A DNA stretch of 64,000 nt from Litoreibacter ponti (lineage in GTDB: Bacteria; Pseudomonadota; Alphaproteobacteria; Rhodobacterales; Rhodobacteraceae), in assembly GCF_003054285.1 (NCBI RefSeq), contig NZ_QBKS01000001.1, forward strand, positions 1,240,001-1,304,000, read 5' to 3'. The position numbers and the translations under genes are program-made. Within the stretch, counting starts at the first letter, position 1, and the number at the start of each line of letters is the position of its first letter. Under the pieces are notes generated by a model. It was not told the origin of the DNA, did not search any database, and worked only from the letters and a program-made list of their open reading frames with translations. Positions 1 to 9,076 of the stretch are shown piece by piece.

Positions 1-276
1 GTGCGCGAGCTGTTCGGCAACCCGCAGCACCCCTATACCCGCGCCTTGCTCGAGACGATCCCGACCGTGCGCGGCGCGCGGCCCGACAAGCTGAACGTGA
101 TCCAGGGCCAGCCGCCGATCCTCGGCGCGGTGCCCACCGCCTGCCCGTTCCGCGACCGCTGCGCCTTCCGGTTTGATCGCTGCGACCGTGAGAACCCCAA
201 GCGGCTTCCCGCGGGCCCCGACCACGACGCCGCCTGCTTTTATGATTTCCAGACCGGAGGGCCCCGTGGCGCTTGA
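1..276 (+). CDS. Peptide/nickel ABC importer ATPase, 3' end only
   Basis: This is the last 91 residues of a DppD/OppD-type ATPase; the gene enters from the left edge, so its start and Walker motifs are outside the window. Visible are the HPYTRALL stretch and a cysteine-rich tail (CPFRDRC, then FDRC), which mark the C-terminal extension of peptide/nickel importers. The protein would hydrolyse ATP at the cytoplasmic face of the inner membrane, paired with the ATPase encoded next. Its stop lies 11 bases inside that gene, so the two are probably translationally coupled. The ligand cannot be told from this fragment. Confidence 0.9.
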   Translation: MRELFGNPQHPYTRALLETIPTVRGARPDKLNVIQGQPPILGAVPTACPFRDRCAFRFDRCDRENPKRLPAGPDHDAACFYDFQTGGPRGA

Positions 277-1297
277 TGAGCAAAAACAGCCGCTGGTCCG
301 GGTCGAGAACCTGAAGATGCATTTCCCCATCTTCGGCGGGCTGATGCGCCGCCGGGTGGGCGAGGTGAAGGCGGTCGATGGCATCTCCTTTGATGTGTTC
401 GAGGGCGAGACGCTTGGGTTGGTGGGCGAAAGCGGCTGTGGCAAGTCCACCGTGGGCCGCTCGGTCCTGCGGCTCTACGAGGTGACTGATGGCACGGTGA
501 CCATCGGCGGGCGCGACATCGCCCATGCGCCCCCCGAAGAGCTGCGCCAGATGCGCACGCAGATGCAGATGATCTTCCAAGACCCGCAGGCGTCGCTGAA
601 CCCGCGCATGACCGTGGGCGACATCATCGCCGAGCCCCTGCTGGAGCACCGCAAGATGTCGAGCCGCGAGCTTGACGACGCGGTGGGCGGGCTGATGGAC
701 CGTGTCGGGCTGAACCGCAACTTCGCCAAGCGCTACCCGCACGAATTCTCCGGCGGGCAGCGGCAGCGCATCGGGATCGCCCGCGCGCTGGCCTTGAGCC
801 CCAAATTCATCGTCTGTGACGAGCCGATTGCGGCGCTGGACGTGTCCATTCAGGCCCAGGTGGTCAACCTGCTCGAAGAGCTGCAGGAGACGATGGGTCT
901 GACATACCTCTTCATCTCCCACGACCTGTCGATGGTGCGCCATATCGCCGACCGCGTGGCGGTGATGTATCTGGGCCGCATCGTCGAGATCGCCCCGCGC
1001 GACGATCTCTATGATCGCCCGCTGCACCCCTATACCCAAGCGCTGCTCAGCGCCGTGCCGGAGCCGGACCCGAGCCGGGAAAGCACCACCGAGCGGGTGA
1101 TCCTGACAGGCGACGTGCCGTCGCCGTCCAACCCGCCCCAAGGGTGCAACTTCTGCACCCGCTGCCCGCAGGTGATCGACATCTGCCGCCAGATAGAGCC
1201 AGAATTTCAGGAGGTTACCCCAGGTCGCTTTGCCGCCTGCCACCTGCTGGACCAAAAGCCCGAGAGCGCTGCCAAGGCGCCGAGCGAGGCCACATGA
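266..1297 (+). CDS. Peptide/nickel ABC importer ATPase (DppF/OppF type)
   Basis: A 343-residue ATPase of a dipeptide/oligopeptide-type importer. Walker A GESGCGKST is at about residues 54-62, the signature SGGQR at 162-166 and Walker B ending in CDEP near 184-187; a cysteine-rich HPYTQALL tail follows. I chose the GTG at 266 because ggagg at 256-260 precedes it and the protein then begins MALDEQKQPL; the longer in-frame extension upstream overlaps the previous gene and has no family similarity. It pairs with the preceding ATPase and energises the two permeases downstream. The binding-protein gene follows 23 bases later in the same operon. Confidence 0.93.
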   Translation: MALDEQKQPLVRVENLKMHFPIFGGLMRRRVGEVKAVDGISFDVFEGETLGLVGESGCGKSTVGRSVLRLYEVTDGTVTIGGRDIAHAPPEELRQMRTQMQMIFQDPQASLNPRMTVGDIIAEPLLEHRKMSSRELDDAVGGLMDRVGLNRNFAKRYPHEFSGGQRQRIGIARALALSPKFIVCDEPIAALDVSIQAQVVNLLEELQETMGLTYLFISHDLSMVRHIADRVAVMYLGRIVEIAPRDDLYDRPLHPYTQALLSAVPEPDPSRESTTERVILTGDVPSPSNPPQGCNFCTRCPQVIDICRQIEPEFQEVTPGRFAACHLLDQKPESAAKAPSEAT

Positions 1298-1320
1298 GCA
1301 TCCAACAAGGAGAGAAATCA

Positions 1321-3036
1321 ATGCAACTCAAAACAGTTCTGCTGGGCGCTGCCGCGTCGCTGGCGTTCGTGCCGATGGCCTATGCCGACGGCCACGAGGG
1401 CGAGCGCGGCCGCGACGGCAATGTCTCGATCATCTATTGGCAAGCGCCGTCGATCCTGAACCCGTTCCTGTCGGGCGGCACCAAGGACGTCGAGAGCGCC
1501 TCGATGATCATCGAGCCACTGGCTCGCTACAACGAAAAAGGCGAGCTGGTGCCCTGGCTCGTGGAAGAAATCCCCACCGTCGACAATGGTGGCGTGTCCG
1601 AGGACCTGACCCAGATCACCTGGAAGATCACCCCCGGCATCAAGTGGTCGGATGGCACGGACTTCACCTCGGCTGACGTCAAGTTCACCGCCGAGTACTG
1701 CATGGACCCCGAGGGCGGCTGCGGTCAGGTGACCAAGTTCGAAGGCGTCACCAATGTCGAGACGCCGGATGCGACCACCGTGGTGGTGACCTTCGACAAG
1801 CCGACGCCGAACCCCTACGGCCCGTTTGTGGGCGGCGAGAGCCCGATCATCCAGGCCGCGCAGTTCGCGGATTGCACCGGCGCCCGCGCGCCCGAGTGCA
1901 CGGAAGAGAACTTCAATCCGATCGGCACCGGCCCGTTCAAAGTCGTTGAGTTCAAGCCAAATGACGTGATCACGATGGAAGCCAACGAGAACTTCCGCCA
2001 CGAAGGCAAGCCCGCCTTCGCCTCCGTGACCTTCAAGGGTGGCGGCGACGCGACGGCCGCAGGCCGCGCCGTGATGGAGACGGGCGAGTTCGACTACGCC
2101 TGGAACCTGCAGCTGGCCCCCGATGTCATCGCGCAGATGGAACAGGGCGGCAAAGGCACCCCGGTCGCAGGCTTCGGCCCGCTGGTCGAGCGCATCATGC
2201 TCAACCAGACCAACCCTGACCCGGCGCTTGGCCCCGATGAGCGCTCCGTCATCCGCCCGCACCCGTTCCTGGGTGAGCCCGCGGTCTACAAAGCCATGTC
2301 CATGGCCATCGACCGCCCGCTGCTGGTCGAAGTGGGCTACGGCCAGGCCGGTAAGGTCACCTGCAACTGGGTGCCTGCGCCCGAGGCGTTCAACTCGACC
2401 TCCATGACCTGCGACACGCAGGACATCGCTGGCGCGAACGCGCTGCTGGACGAGGCTGGCTTCACCGACACCGATGGTGACGGCATCCGCGAGGTGAACG
2501 GCGTGCCGATGAAGATCCTCTACCAGACCTCCACCAACGCGGTGCGTCAGGACTTCCAGGCGCTGATCAAGCAGTGGTGGTCGGAGATCGGCATTGAGGC
2601 CGAGCTTCGCAACCTCTCCGCCTCGGTCTTCTTCGGCGGTGACCCGGGCAGCCCGGACACGTTCCAGAAGTTCTACGCCGACGTGGAGATGTACGCCAAC
2701 ACCTTCAACGGCACCGACCCGCAGTCCTATCTGGCCAACGGTCTGTGCGACAAGGCCCCCTCGCCCGCCTCGCAGTGGCAGGGTGAGAACATCTCGCGTT
2801 TCTGCATGGAAGAGTATGACGCTCTGCATGCCGAGCTGACCCAGACCGCCGGTCTGGAAGCCCGCGCCGAGATCGGCAAGAAGCTCAACGACATGTATGT
2901 GCAGAACGGCGGCATGATCCCGCTGGTGCACCGCGGTCGTCTGTCGGCCCATGCCAACAGCCTGGGCGGCGTGATCCTGAACGTGTGGGATTCCGAGCTT
3001 TGGAATGTCGCCGACTGGTACCGCATCGGCGAGTAA
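1321..3036 (+). CDS. Periplasmic substrate-binding protein of the peptide-type ABC importer
   Basis: A 571-residue extracytoplasmic solute-binding protein of the SBP_bac_5 (DppA/OppA) family. It starts at ATG 1321 behind aaggaga (1307-1313) and opens with a Sec signal peptide, basic MQLK then a hydrophobic stretch ending AYA-DG near residue 23. No lipobox cysteine is present, so it should be soluble in the periplasm. Family features include the early LNPFLSGG segment and the IGTGPFKVVEF motif mid-protein. It delivers the ligand to the permeases encoded downstream. The family also carries nickel, opines and some sugars, so the ligand is open. Confidence 0.92.
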   Translation: MQLKTVLLGAAASLAFVPMAYADGHEGERGRDGNVSIIYWQAPSILNPFLSGGTKDVESASMIIEPLARYNEKGELVPWLVEEIPTVDNGGVSEDLTQITWKITPGIKWSDGTDFTSADVKFTAEYCMDPEGGCGQVTKFEGVTNVETPDATTVVVTFDKPTPNPYGPFVGGESPIIQAAQFADCTGARAPECTEENFNPIGTGPFKVVEFKPNDVITMEANENFRHEGKPAFASVTFKGGGDATAAGRAVMETGEFDYAWNLQLAPDVIAQMEQGGKGTPVAGFGPLVERIMLNQTNPDPALGPDERSVIRPHPFLGEPAVYKAMSMAIDRPLLVEVGYGQAGKVTCNWVPAPEAFNSTSMTCDTQDIAGANALLDEAGFTDTDGDGIREVNGVPMKILYQTSTNAVRQDFQALIKQWWSEIGIEAELRNLSASVFFGGDPGSPDTFQKFYADVEMYANTFNGTDPQSYLANGLCDKAPSPASQWQGENISRFCMEEYDALHAELTQTAGLEARAEIGKKLNDMYVQNGGMIPLVHRGRLSAHANSLGGVILNVWDSELWNVADWYRIGE

Positions 3037-3044
3037 GAAACCCC

Positions 3045-3072
3045 GTAGGATGGGTGATTTCACCCATCCTAC
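3045..3072 (+). repeat. 12-bp perfect stem between binding protein and permease
   Basis: GTAGGATGGGTG (3045-3056) is exactly complementary to CACCCATCCTAC (3061-3072) around a 4-base loop, 8 bases after the binding-protein stop. There is no T-run, so it is not a classical intrinsic terminator. Hairpins here in importer operons commonly stabilise the upstream message so that binding protein outnumbers permease. The sequence also looks like a REP-type dispersed palindrome. Confidence 0.75.
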
Positions 3073-3112
3073 CCCCTTCCCGGCAACGAGCTGAACCAAG
3101 GCGTCCATCCAC

Positions 3113-4120
3113 ATGTTCACCTTCACCATCAGACGGTTGATCCTCGCGGTCCCGACGCTTTTGTTCATCTCCTTGGTGATCTTCATGCTGCTCCAGCTCG
3201 CGCCGGGCGATCCGATGGCGCAGGTGCCGCTGACGGTGCCGCCCGCGGTGAAAGAGCAGATGCGCCAGGCCCTGGGCCTTGGCGAGCCGATCCACGTACA
3301 ATACCTCAAATGGCTGCGGCAGTTCTTCTGGATCGAGCCGTTGAACCTGATGGATATCTGGTTCGGCACCACATTTGCCGAAGGCGAGCTGCGGGTGATC
3401 TCCTGGCAGACCCGCTCGCCGGTGATGGACATCGTGGCCCAGCGGATCCCCCAGACCCTGTGGGTCGTGGGCGTGGCATATCTGGTGGGCATCCTGATCG
3501 CGCTGCCCATTGGCATCATCTCGGCCTACAAGCAGTATTCGTGGTTCGACAACGCGGGCACGCTGGTCACGATGATCGGCTTCTCGGTGCCGCCCTTCTT
3601 CTCTGGCGTGTTGGTGATCGTGATCTTCTCGGTGGGCCTTGGCTGGTTCCCATCCATCTATGACACGACGCTGGTGGTCGATGACTGGGCCAGCTTGAAG
3701 AAACAGATTAACCAGATGTTCCTGCCAGTCATGGTGCTGGCGCTGCAGATCACCAGCCAGATCTCGCGCTTCATGCGGGCCTCGATGCTCGACAATCTCA
3801 ATCAGGACTATGTGCGCACCGCGCGGGCCAAGGGCATCCGAGAGCGCGGCGTGGTGCTGGTCCATGTACTGCGCAACTCGATGATCCCGGTCGTCACGGT
3901 GATTGCCCTTGGCATCCCGTCGATCTTCGGCGGCGCGATCATCACCGAGCAGGTGTTCAAGGTGAACGGCATCGGGCAACTGCTGATCACCGCCATTCAG
4001 GCCAATGACCTGCCGATGGTGCAGACGCTGACCTTCATATTCGCGGTGCTGATCGTGCTGTTCAACCTGATCGCCGACGTACTTTACGGCGTGCTGGACC
4101 CGAGGATTCGCTATGACTGA
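3113..4120 (+). CDS. Peptide-type ABC importer permease (DppB type)
   Basis: A 335-residue inner-membrane permease. It opens MFTFTIRRLILAVPTLLFIS, the typical first helix of DppB proteins, followed by the PGDP segment of the periplasmic loop. The ATPase-contacting EAA loop is the YVRTARAKG region around residues 237-245. About six membrane helices are evident and the length is normal. It forms the translocation channel with the second permease, whose ATG lies 8 bases inside this gene. A 76-base gap containing a hairpin separates it from the binding-protein gene. Confidence 0.92.
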   Translation: MFTFTIRRLILAVPTLLFISLVIFMLLQLAPGDPMAQVPLTVPPAVKEQMRQALGLGEPIHVQYLKWLRQFFWIEPLNLMDIWFGTTFAEGELRVISWQTRSPVMDIVAQRIPQTLWVVGVAYLVGILIALPIGIISAYKQYSWFDNAGTLVTMIGFSVPPFFSGVLVIVIFSVGLGWFPSIYDTTLVVDDWASLKKQINQMFLPVMVLALQITSQISRFMRASMLDNLNQDYVRTARAKGIRERGVVLVHVLRNSMIPVVTVIALGIPSIFGGAIITEQVFKVNGIGQLLITAIQANDLPMVQTLTFIFAVLIVLFNLIADVLYGVLDPRIRYD

Positions 4121-5066
4121 TGTGACCCACGCAGAGAGCGCCCGCAATCAGTGGTGGGACGTCTGGGACCAGTTCAAGACCCACACGGGCGCGATGGTCG
4201 GGCTGGTGGTCTTCGTCTTCATCGTGCTGGGCGTCTATATCGGCCCGCTGATCTGGACGGCGAGCCCCACCGACATCCCGCCAGTGGTCGAAATGATCAA
4301 GACCCGCGACGCGCGCCCAATCTACACCGCGCTGTGGGACAGCGGCGCCCGGGTCAGCTGGGCCAACCCGCTTGGCACCGACAATCTGGCGCGCGATAAT
4401 CTGGCGCGGCTGATGTATGGCGGGCGCGTCTCCATCGCGGTGGGCCTCACGGCGATGATCCTCTCCATTCTGATCGGCACGCTGGTGGGCGTGCTGGCGG
4501 GCTACTTCAAGAAGCTCGACCGCCCGCTGATGATCGCCACGGACCTGTTCCTGGCCCTGCCCCTGCTGCCGCTGATCCTGGTGGCCTCGCTTTTGTTCCG
4601 CGAGCCCCTGTCGGCGGCCTTCGGCGTCGAGGGCGGCATTTTCGTGCTGATCGTGGTGCTGATCGGCGTGACGTCCTGGATGCAGACCGCACGGATCGTG
4701 CGCGGCGATGTGCTGGGGCTGAAGGAACGCGAGTTCGTGCTCGCCGCCCGCTCCATCGGGACACCGAACCGGCGCATGGTCACGCGGCATATCCTGCCCA
4801 ACGTGCTCTCGCCCATCATGGTCTCGGCCACGCTGGGCATCGCCACCGCGATCATCACGGAAAGTGCGCTGAGCTTCCTGGGCTTCGGCTTCCCGCCCGA
4901 CTTCCCCACTTGGGGGCGGCTCCTGAACGACAGCGTTGACCGCATGGTGAGCTACCCCGAGCGGGTCGTCTGGCCGGGCACGCTGATCTCGCTGACGGTC
5001 CTCGCGGTCAATTACATGGGCGACGGGCTGCGCGACGCGCTCGATCCCCGGATCCGCGGGCGGTAG
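4113..5066 (+). CDS. Peptide-type ABC importer permease (DppC type)
   Basis: A 317-residue partner permease. The N-terminal region carries a first helix (MVGLVVFVFIVLGVYIGPLI) and the HPLGTD-like segment reads NPLGTDNLARD. The EAA loop is FVLAARSIGTPNRRMVTRHI, followed by ALSFLGFG and FPTWGRLL, all standard for DppC/OppC. The start ATG at 4113 overlaps the end of the DppB-type gene by 8 bases, so translation is coupled. It is the last gene of the importer operon; a gene for an unrelated membrane protein follows 62 bases later. Confidence 0.92.
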   Translation: MTDVTHAESARNQWWDVWDQFKTHTGAMVGLVVFVFIVLGVYIGPLIWTASPTDIPPVVEMIKTRDARPIYTALWDSGARVSWANPLGTDNLARDNLARLMYGGRVSIAVGLTAMILSILIGTLVGVLAGYFKKLDRPLMIATDLFLALPLLPLILVASLLFREPLSAAFGVEGGIFVLIVVLIGVTSWMQTARIVRGDVLGLKEREFVLAARSIGTPNRRMVTRHILPNVLSPIMVSATLGIATAIITESALSFLGFGFPPDFPTWGRLLNDSVDRMVSYPERVVWPGTLISLTVLAVNYMGDGLRDALDPRIRGR

Positions 5067-5128
5067 ATACGCCACAATAATGCCAAATTTTGGCCCTATC
5101 TTCGCATCGGTATGTGTGAGGACGGGCT

Positions 5129-6196
5129 ATGAAGATTGATCTTTTGCTCAGTGATGTCGCGGCTTTCGTGACCGGGCTGGTTGGCCTTGTGCTGACTTAT
5201 GCGCTGGCGGTTCTGGCGGTGACCTGGTTCACGATTGGCGAGATGGAGAAGCTTGCCATCGTCGGCGGCGCGGCGGCGTTCTCGTTCCTGATGACGATGA
5301 TTTTCCTGATGCCGCGCACCCATGATCGCGCGCTGCAATTCTTTGCGCCGCTGGGCCGCCGTGTGCTGTTCATGCTCTTGGCCGCCGCCTGGCTGGCGCT
5401 GGCCGCAATGATGTTCATCTTGTTCGAATCCTACCGGATGGTGCCGATCCTGAGCAGCGTGCCGCCCGAGCAGATGATGTGGGGGCTTACCGCGGTTGCG
5501 GCGCTGTTCGCACTGGCGTTTTTGGTGCCGGGGATGGCGTTTCGGCCGTTCCGCGCGGCGTCCTATGCCCCTTCCGAGACGACCGATTACATCGAGAAGG
5601 TCCGCGCCATCGACGTCGGCAAGGAGCAGATCCCTGACGGCCCCATGGGTCGCCTGATCCGCCCGCTGCTTTGGCTTTACGCGATCACACTGCTGGCGGG
5701 CATCGGCTATGTGATGAGTTTCGCGCGGTTCGTTCCCGACCCGGCGTATGTGGCGCTTGTCAGCGCGCAATCGGTGAACCTGATCATTGCGGGCGCCGTG
5801 GGTGCTGGCGTGTTGGCCGTGATCGCCGGCCCGCCCCTGCGGTTCATGCCGCGCCGCAGCTGGGTCACGCGCACGGGCGTCATGGTCTGCGCCACGACCG
5901 CGGTCAGCCTGCTGTTGCCCGCCTTCCTGATGAGCGCCGCGCCGGCATTGCACGCGCTGGCAGTGCAAGGCCCCGAGCGCACGATCACCGTCGAGGTTGC
6001 GGAGCGCGGCACGCGGCTCAGCGCCCATGGTTGCGACCGGCAGGCCCATGTCACGCAAGCCGGATCGGGCGAAGTGCACATGATCTGCAACGTGCCGGAA
6101 GGCCTGTGGGAGACTCTGCGCCCAGGCCAGAACCTGCGGCTGAGCGGCTACGGCTCGCCCTACGGGCTGCACTACGACACGATTGCGCGGCGCTAG
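5129..6196 (+). CDS. Polytopic membrane protein of unknown function
   Basis: A 355-residue protein I do not recognise. About seven hydrophobic helices are visible: one near the N-terminus (LTYALAVLAVTWF), three more before residue 140, two around residues 180-240, and one ending LLPAFLMSAAPALHAL. About 80 polar residues follow, probably a periplasmic domain, with two cysteines (HGCDRQ and MICNV) that could pair. The ATG at 5129 follows gaggacgggct. It lies 62 bases after the importer operon and converges with the DUF3422 gene, whose stop is 10 bases away. The base composition matches its neighbours. Confidence 0.8.
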   Translation: MKIDLLLSDVAAFVTGLVGLVLTYALAVLAVTWFTIGEMEKLAIVGGAAAFSFLMTMIFLMPRTHDRALQFFAPLGRRVLFMLLAAAWLALAAMMFILFESYRMVPILSSVPPEQMMWGLTAVAALFALAFLVPGMAFRPFRAASYAPSETTDYIEKVRAIDVGKEQIPDGPMGRLIRPLLWLYAITLLAGIGYVMSFARFVPDPAYVALVSAQSVNLIIAGAVGAGVLAVIAGPPLRFMPRRSWVTRTGVMVCATTAVSLLLPAFLMSAAPALHALAVQGPERTITVEVAERGTRLSAHGCDRQAHVTQAGSGEVHMICNVPEGLWETLRPGQNLRLSGYGSPYGLHYDTIARR

Positions 6197-6206
6197 GCGC
6201 CCGCGA

Positions 6207-7478
6207 TTACTCCATCTTCTTGCGGATACGGCGCACCATCCACCACACAAGCAGAATGACCAGTGGGGTCACGAGGGCCGTCGTCACCAGCTTGGTCAGC
6301 CCCATCGTGTCGCCGAACGGGCCGACCATATAGAGCACCAGATTGACCGCGTAGTAGCTGATTGCGACGACCGACAATCCCTCGACCGTCTTTTGAAGAC
6401 GCAGCTGCAGGGCCGCGCGTTGATCCATGCTTTCCAGCAGGGTCTGGTTCTGGGCGGAGCGTTCCACATCGACCCGTGTCCGCAATAGATCGCCCGCGCG
6501 GATCGCCCGCTCGGCCATGGTCTGCAGCCGCCGCTCGGACGCCTTGACGGTGCGCATCGCGGGATCGAACCGGCGCATCATGAACTCGCCGAAGGTCTGG
6601 CGGCCGTTGAACCGCTCCTCGCGCAGCACGTCGATGCGCTGGTTGACGATGGCCTCATAGGCCCCCGTGGCGCCAAAGCGGAACGAGGACTGCGCCAGCA
6701 GGTTCTCCAGCTCCGCGGAGGTCGCAAGCAGCGCTGCCAGCGTATCTTCGGCGGCGGCCCCCTTGCCCGTCATGTTCGACATCAGCCCCGTCAGGGTCTG
6801 ATCCAGCTCACCCATACGCGGCCCCATCTCGCGTGCCCGCGCGAGGCCCAACATCGACATGCTTTTGTAGGTCTCGATCTCGCAGAGCCGCTGCACGATG
6901 CGGCCCACCCGCCGCTCGCCGGTTGTATCCTGCGCGAAGACCGCGAACCGCATATGCCCGCCCGCATCGATGCGGAAGTCGCCCGCGATGGTCGCAGCCC
7001 CATCAAGCACCGTGGACACGGCAAGGCTTTCCGGCACGAACCACTCTTCGATCAGCTCCTTGATGCGCGGCTTGGGGGTCTCGTTCTCGACCCGGATCAG
7101 CGCGGAGGTGATCCTTGCGCCCGGCGCATCCGCAAGCCAGCCCGGCGGGAAGGCATCAAAGGCCTTGGCGTCAAACGGGCGATCCTCGACGAAGGGTTTG
7201 AACAGCGTGTAGGTCACGAACTCGGTATGCTGCTCCCATTTGAGCTTATATTTGCCAAGCTCGCCGAACCAATGGGTCGCGCCCGGCTGCGGATGGGGCG
7301 CGCCGTGGCGGTCGAGCAGTTGGGTCAGGTGAAGCCGGTCGGCCTCCCGGTCGCGGCCCGCGGCGTCCTCGGCCCGCTTGATCGCGAGGTAGATCGCGCC
7401 ACAGGGGGCTTCCAGCGTGGGGAAAGGGCGCGCGTGCAGCTCGTTGGCCAGCGTATATCGCAGCGGGTGATCTTCCAT
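6207..7478 (-). CDS. DUF3422 family membrane-anchored protein
   Basis: A 423-residue protein of the DUF3422 family. The start at 7478 gives MEDHPLRYTLANELHARPFP, the family's conserved opening (R..L.NE.HARP); a longer reading to 7562 adds only non-conserved residues. The middle is a helical cytoplasmic domain with a coiled-coil-prone stretch, and the last 80 residues carry two membrane helices (SVVAISYYAVNLVLYMVGPF and LVTPLVILLVWWMV) ending in a basic tail. The two-helix end resembles CorA-like architecture, but no transport function is established. It is divergent from the MATE gene and convergent with the membrane protein on its other side. Confidence 0.85.
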   Translation of the reverse strand: MEDHPLRYTLANELHARPFPTLEAPCGAIYLAIKRAEDAAGRDREADRLHLTQLLDRHGAPHPQPGATHWFGELGKYKLKWEQHTEFVTYTLFKPFVEDRPFDAKAFDAFPPGWLADAPGARITSALIRVENETPKPRIKELIEEWFVPESLAVSTVLDGAATIAGDFRIDAGGHMRFAVFAQDTTGERRVGRIVQRLCEIETYKSMSMLGLARAREMGPRMGELDQTLTGLMSNMTGKGAAAEDTLAALLATSAELENLLAQSSFRFGATGAYEAIVNQRIDVLREERFNGRQTFGEFMMRRFDPAMRTVKASERRLQTMAERAIRAGDLLRTRVDVERSAQNQTLLESMDQRAALQLRLQKTVEGLSVVAISYYAVNLVLYMVGPFGDTMGLTKLVTTALVTPLVILLVWWMVRRIRKKME

Positions 7479-7693
7479 GACGAACAACTCTTCAAAGGCG
7501 CCTTGCGGCCATGTCCTATCACATAGGGCCCCAAAAGCGCTAAGGAAACGTAAAATCCACATAAATTCATGGGTTTATCAGTGTGCCGCCGCATACCGTG
7601 CCGCCTATGAGAAACCTCGCCTCTTGCCGGGCAGATATCGGGAACCAACCCTGTCAGCGCGGCGTTATCCCAGTTAGGACAAGGAGACCCCCC

Positions 7694-9076
7694 ATGGCGA
7701 CTGCAAAGAAACGCGACCTCACCGAGGGGCCTGTTTGGCGTGCGCTCGCGGCCATGTCCGCCCCGATGAGCCTTGGCATCTTCGCGGTGCTCAGCGTGGG
7801 TCTGGCGGATGCGTATTTCCTGGGCCAGCTCAGCGCGACGGCCCTGGCGGCTGTGGGCTTCATCTATCCGGTGACGACGGCGGTGACGTCGCTCTCCATT
7901 GGCCTGTCCGCAGGCGCCAACGCCACGTTGTCGCAGAGCGTCGGCCGCGGCGATGCCGACGACGACACCCGCCGCCTTGGGATCCATGCGATCGGGCTGG
8001 GGCTGGCCTTGTCGTCGCTGACTGCGGTGCTCGTCTTTGTGTCCTACCCGTACCTGTTCGGCGCGATGGGCGCGTCCGAGGAGGTCATGAAAGAGATTTC
8101 GCAATACGTGCCCATCTGGGCGCTCTCCTTCCCGTTTCTTGTCGTGATGATGATCGCCAACGCGGTTTTCCGCGCCCATGGCGACGGGGCCACGTCGGCC
8201 GCGATCATGGTGCTGGCCGCGCTGTTCGGCGTCGGATTAAACCCGGTCCTGATCTTCGGCTGGGGACCGATCCCGGAGCTGGGCACAATGGGCGCTGCGG
8301 TCTCGACCACCGTCGGACGCATTGTGGCCATGGTCGTCGCTCTGTGGATCGCGTGGCGGCGCGGGCTTCTGGGCGTATGCGGCGACGTCCTGCAGGATCT
8401 CATGAACTCGATCAAGCGCATCCTGAACGTGGGCGTTCCGGCGGCGTTCTCCAACGCGATCAACCCGGCGGGCATGGCGCTTGTCACCGCCGCCGTCGCG
8501 ACCGTGGGCGAGGCCGCCGTTGCAGGCTTCGGGGCCGCAACCCGGGTACAGTCGCTGGCGCTAGTGCCATTGATGGCGTTGTCGTCGGGCATTGGCCCGG
8601 TCGTGGGTCAGAACTGGGGCGCAGAGGCGCAGGACCGGGCTCAGACCGCCACGCAGCAGGCGTTTACCTTCTGCCTGCTCTACGGGCTGGGGCTTGGCGT
8701 CATCTTGGTGCTTTTCGGCGAGACCTTCGCCGGACGGCTTGCAAATGGCGGCGAGGCCGCGGACTACGCCACGCAGTATCTTCAGATCGTCGGGCTTTCG
8801 ATGTTTGGCTACGGCGTGGTGGTCGTGGCGAACGCCGCGATGAATGCGCGTGACAAGGCGGTGTGGTCGATGACCCTGAGCCTGTCGCGCATCTTCATCA
8901 TCTACCTGCCGCTTGCGTGGGCGGGCGTGATGCTGTTCGGCTATACCGGCATCCTCGCCGCCGCCGTATTGGCGAATGTGCTGGGCGCGTGGGCCGCGCT
9001 GGCGGCGACCCGGGCGACCGGCCTGATCCGGCTGGACCTGCCCGGCATCAAGACCCCGCTGACGCGCTACGCCTGA
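7694..9076 (+). CDS. MATE family efflux transporter
   Basis: A 460-residue multidrug/toxin extrusion-type antiporter with about twelve membrane helices in two similar halves. ATG 7694 follows aaggaga at 7681-7687 and gives MATAKKRDLTEGPVWRALAA; the short cytoplasmic lead into PMSLGIFAVLSVGLADAYFLGQL is typical of the family. Members export cationic drugs or metabolites in exchange for H+ or Na+; the substrate here is unknown. The stop overlaps the end of the convergent YghU-like gene by 10 bases, and I see no terminator hairpin between them. Confidence 0.9.
   Translation: MATAKKRDLTEGPVWRALAAMSAPMSLGIFAVLSVGLADAYFLGQLSATALAAVGFIYPVTTAVTSLSIGLSAGANATLSQSVGRGDADDDTRRLGIHAIGLGLALSSLTAVLVFVSYPYLFGAMGASEEVMKEISQYVPIWALSFPFLVVMMIANAVFRAHGDGATSAAIMVLAALFGVGLNPVLIFGWGPIPELGTMGAAVSTTVGRIVAMVVALWIAWRRGLLGVCGDVLQDLMNSIKRILNVGVPAAFSNAINPAGMALVTAAVATVGEAAVAGFGAATRVQSLALVPLMALSSGIGPVVGQNWGAEAQDRAQTATQQAFTFCLLYGLGLGVILVLFGETFAGRLANGGEAADYATQYLQIVGLSMFGYGVVVVANAAMNARDKAVWSMTLSLSRIFIIYLPLAWAGVMLFGYTGILAAAVLANVLGAWAALAATRATGLIRLDLPGIKTPLTRYA

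Noticed and set aside
1318..3519. Uninterrupted 733-codon frame on the minus strand opposite the binding-protein gene
   Set aside because: It mirrors a well-supported plus-strand gene; high-GC codon bias leaves few stops on the opposite strand. No family motif, signal or ribosome-binding site was found.
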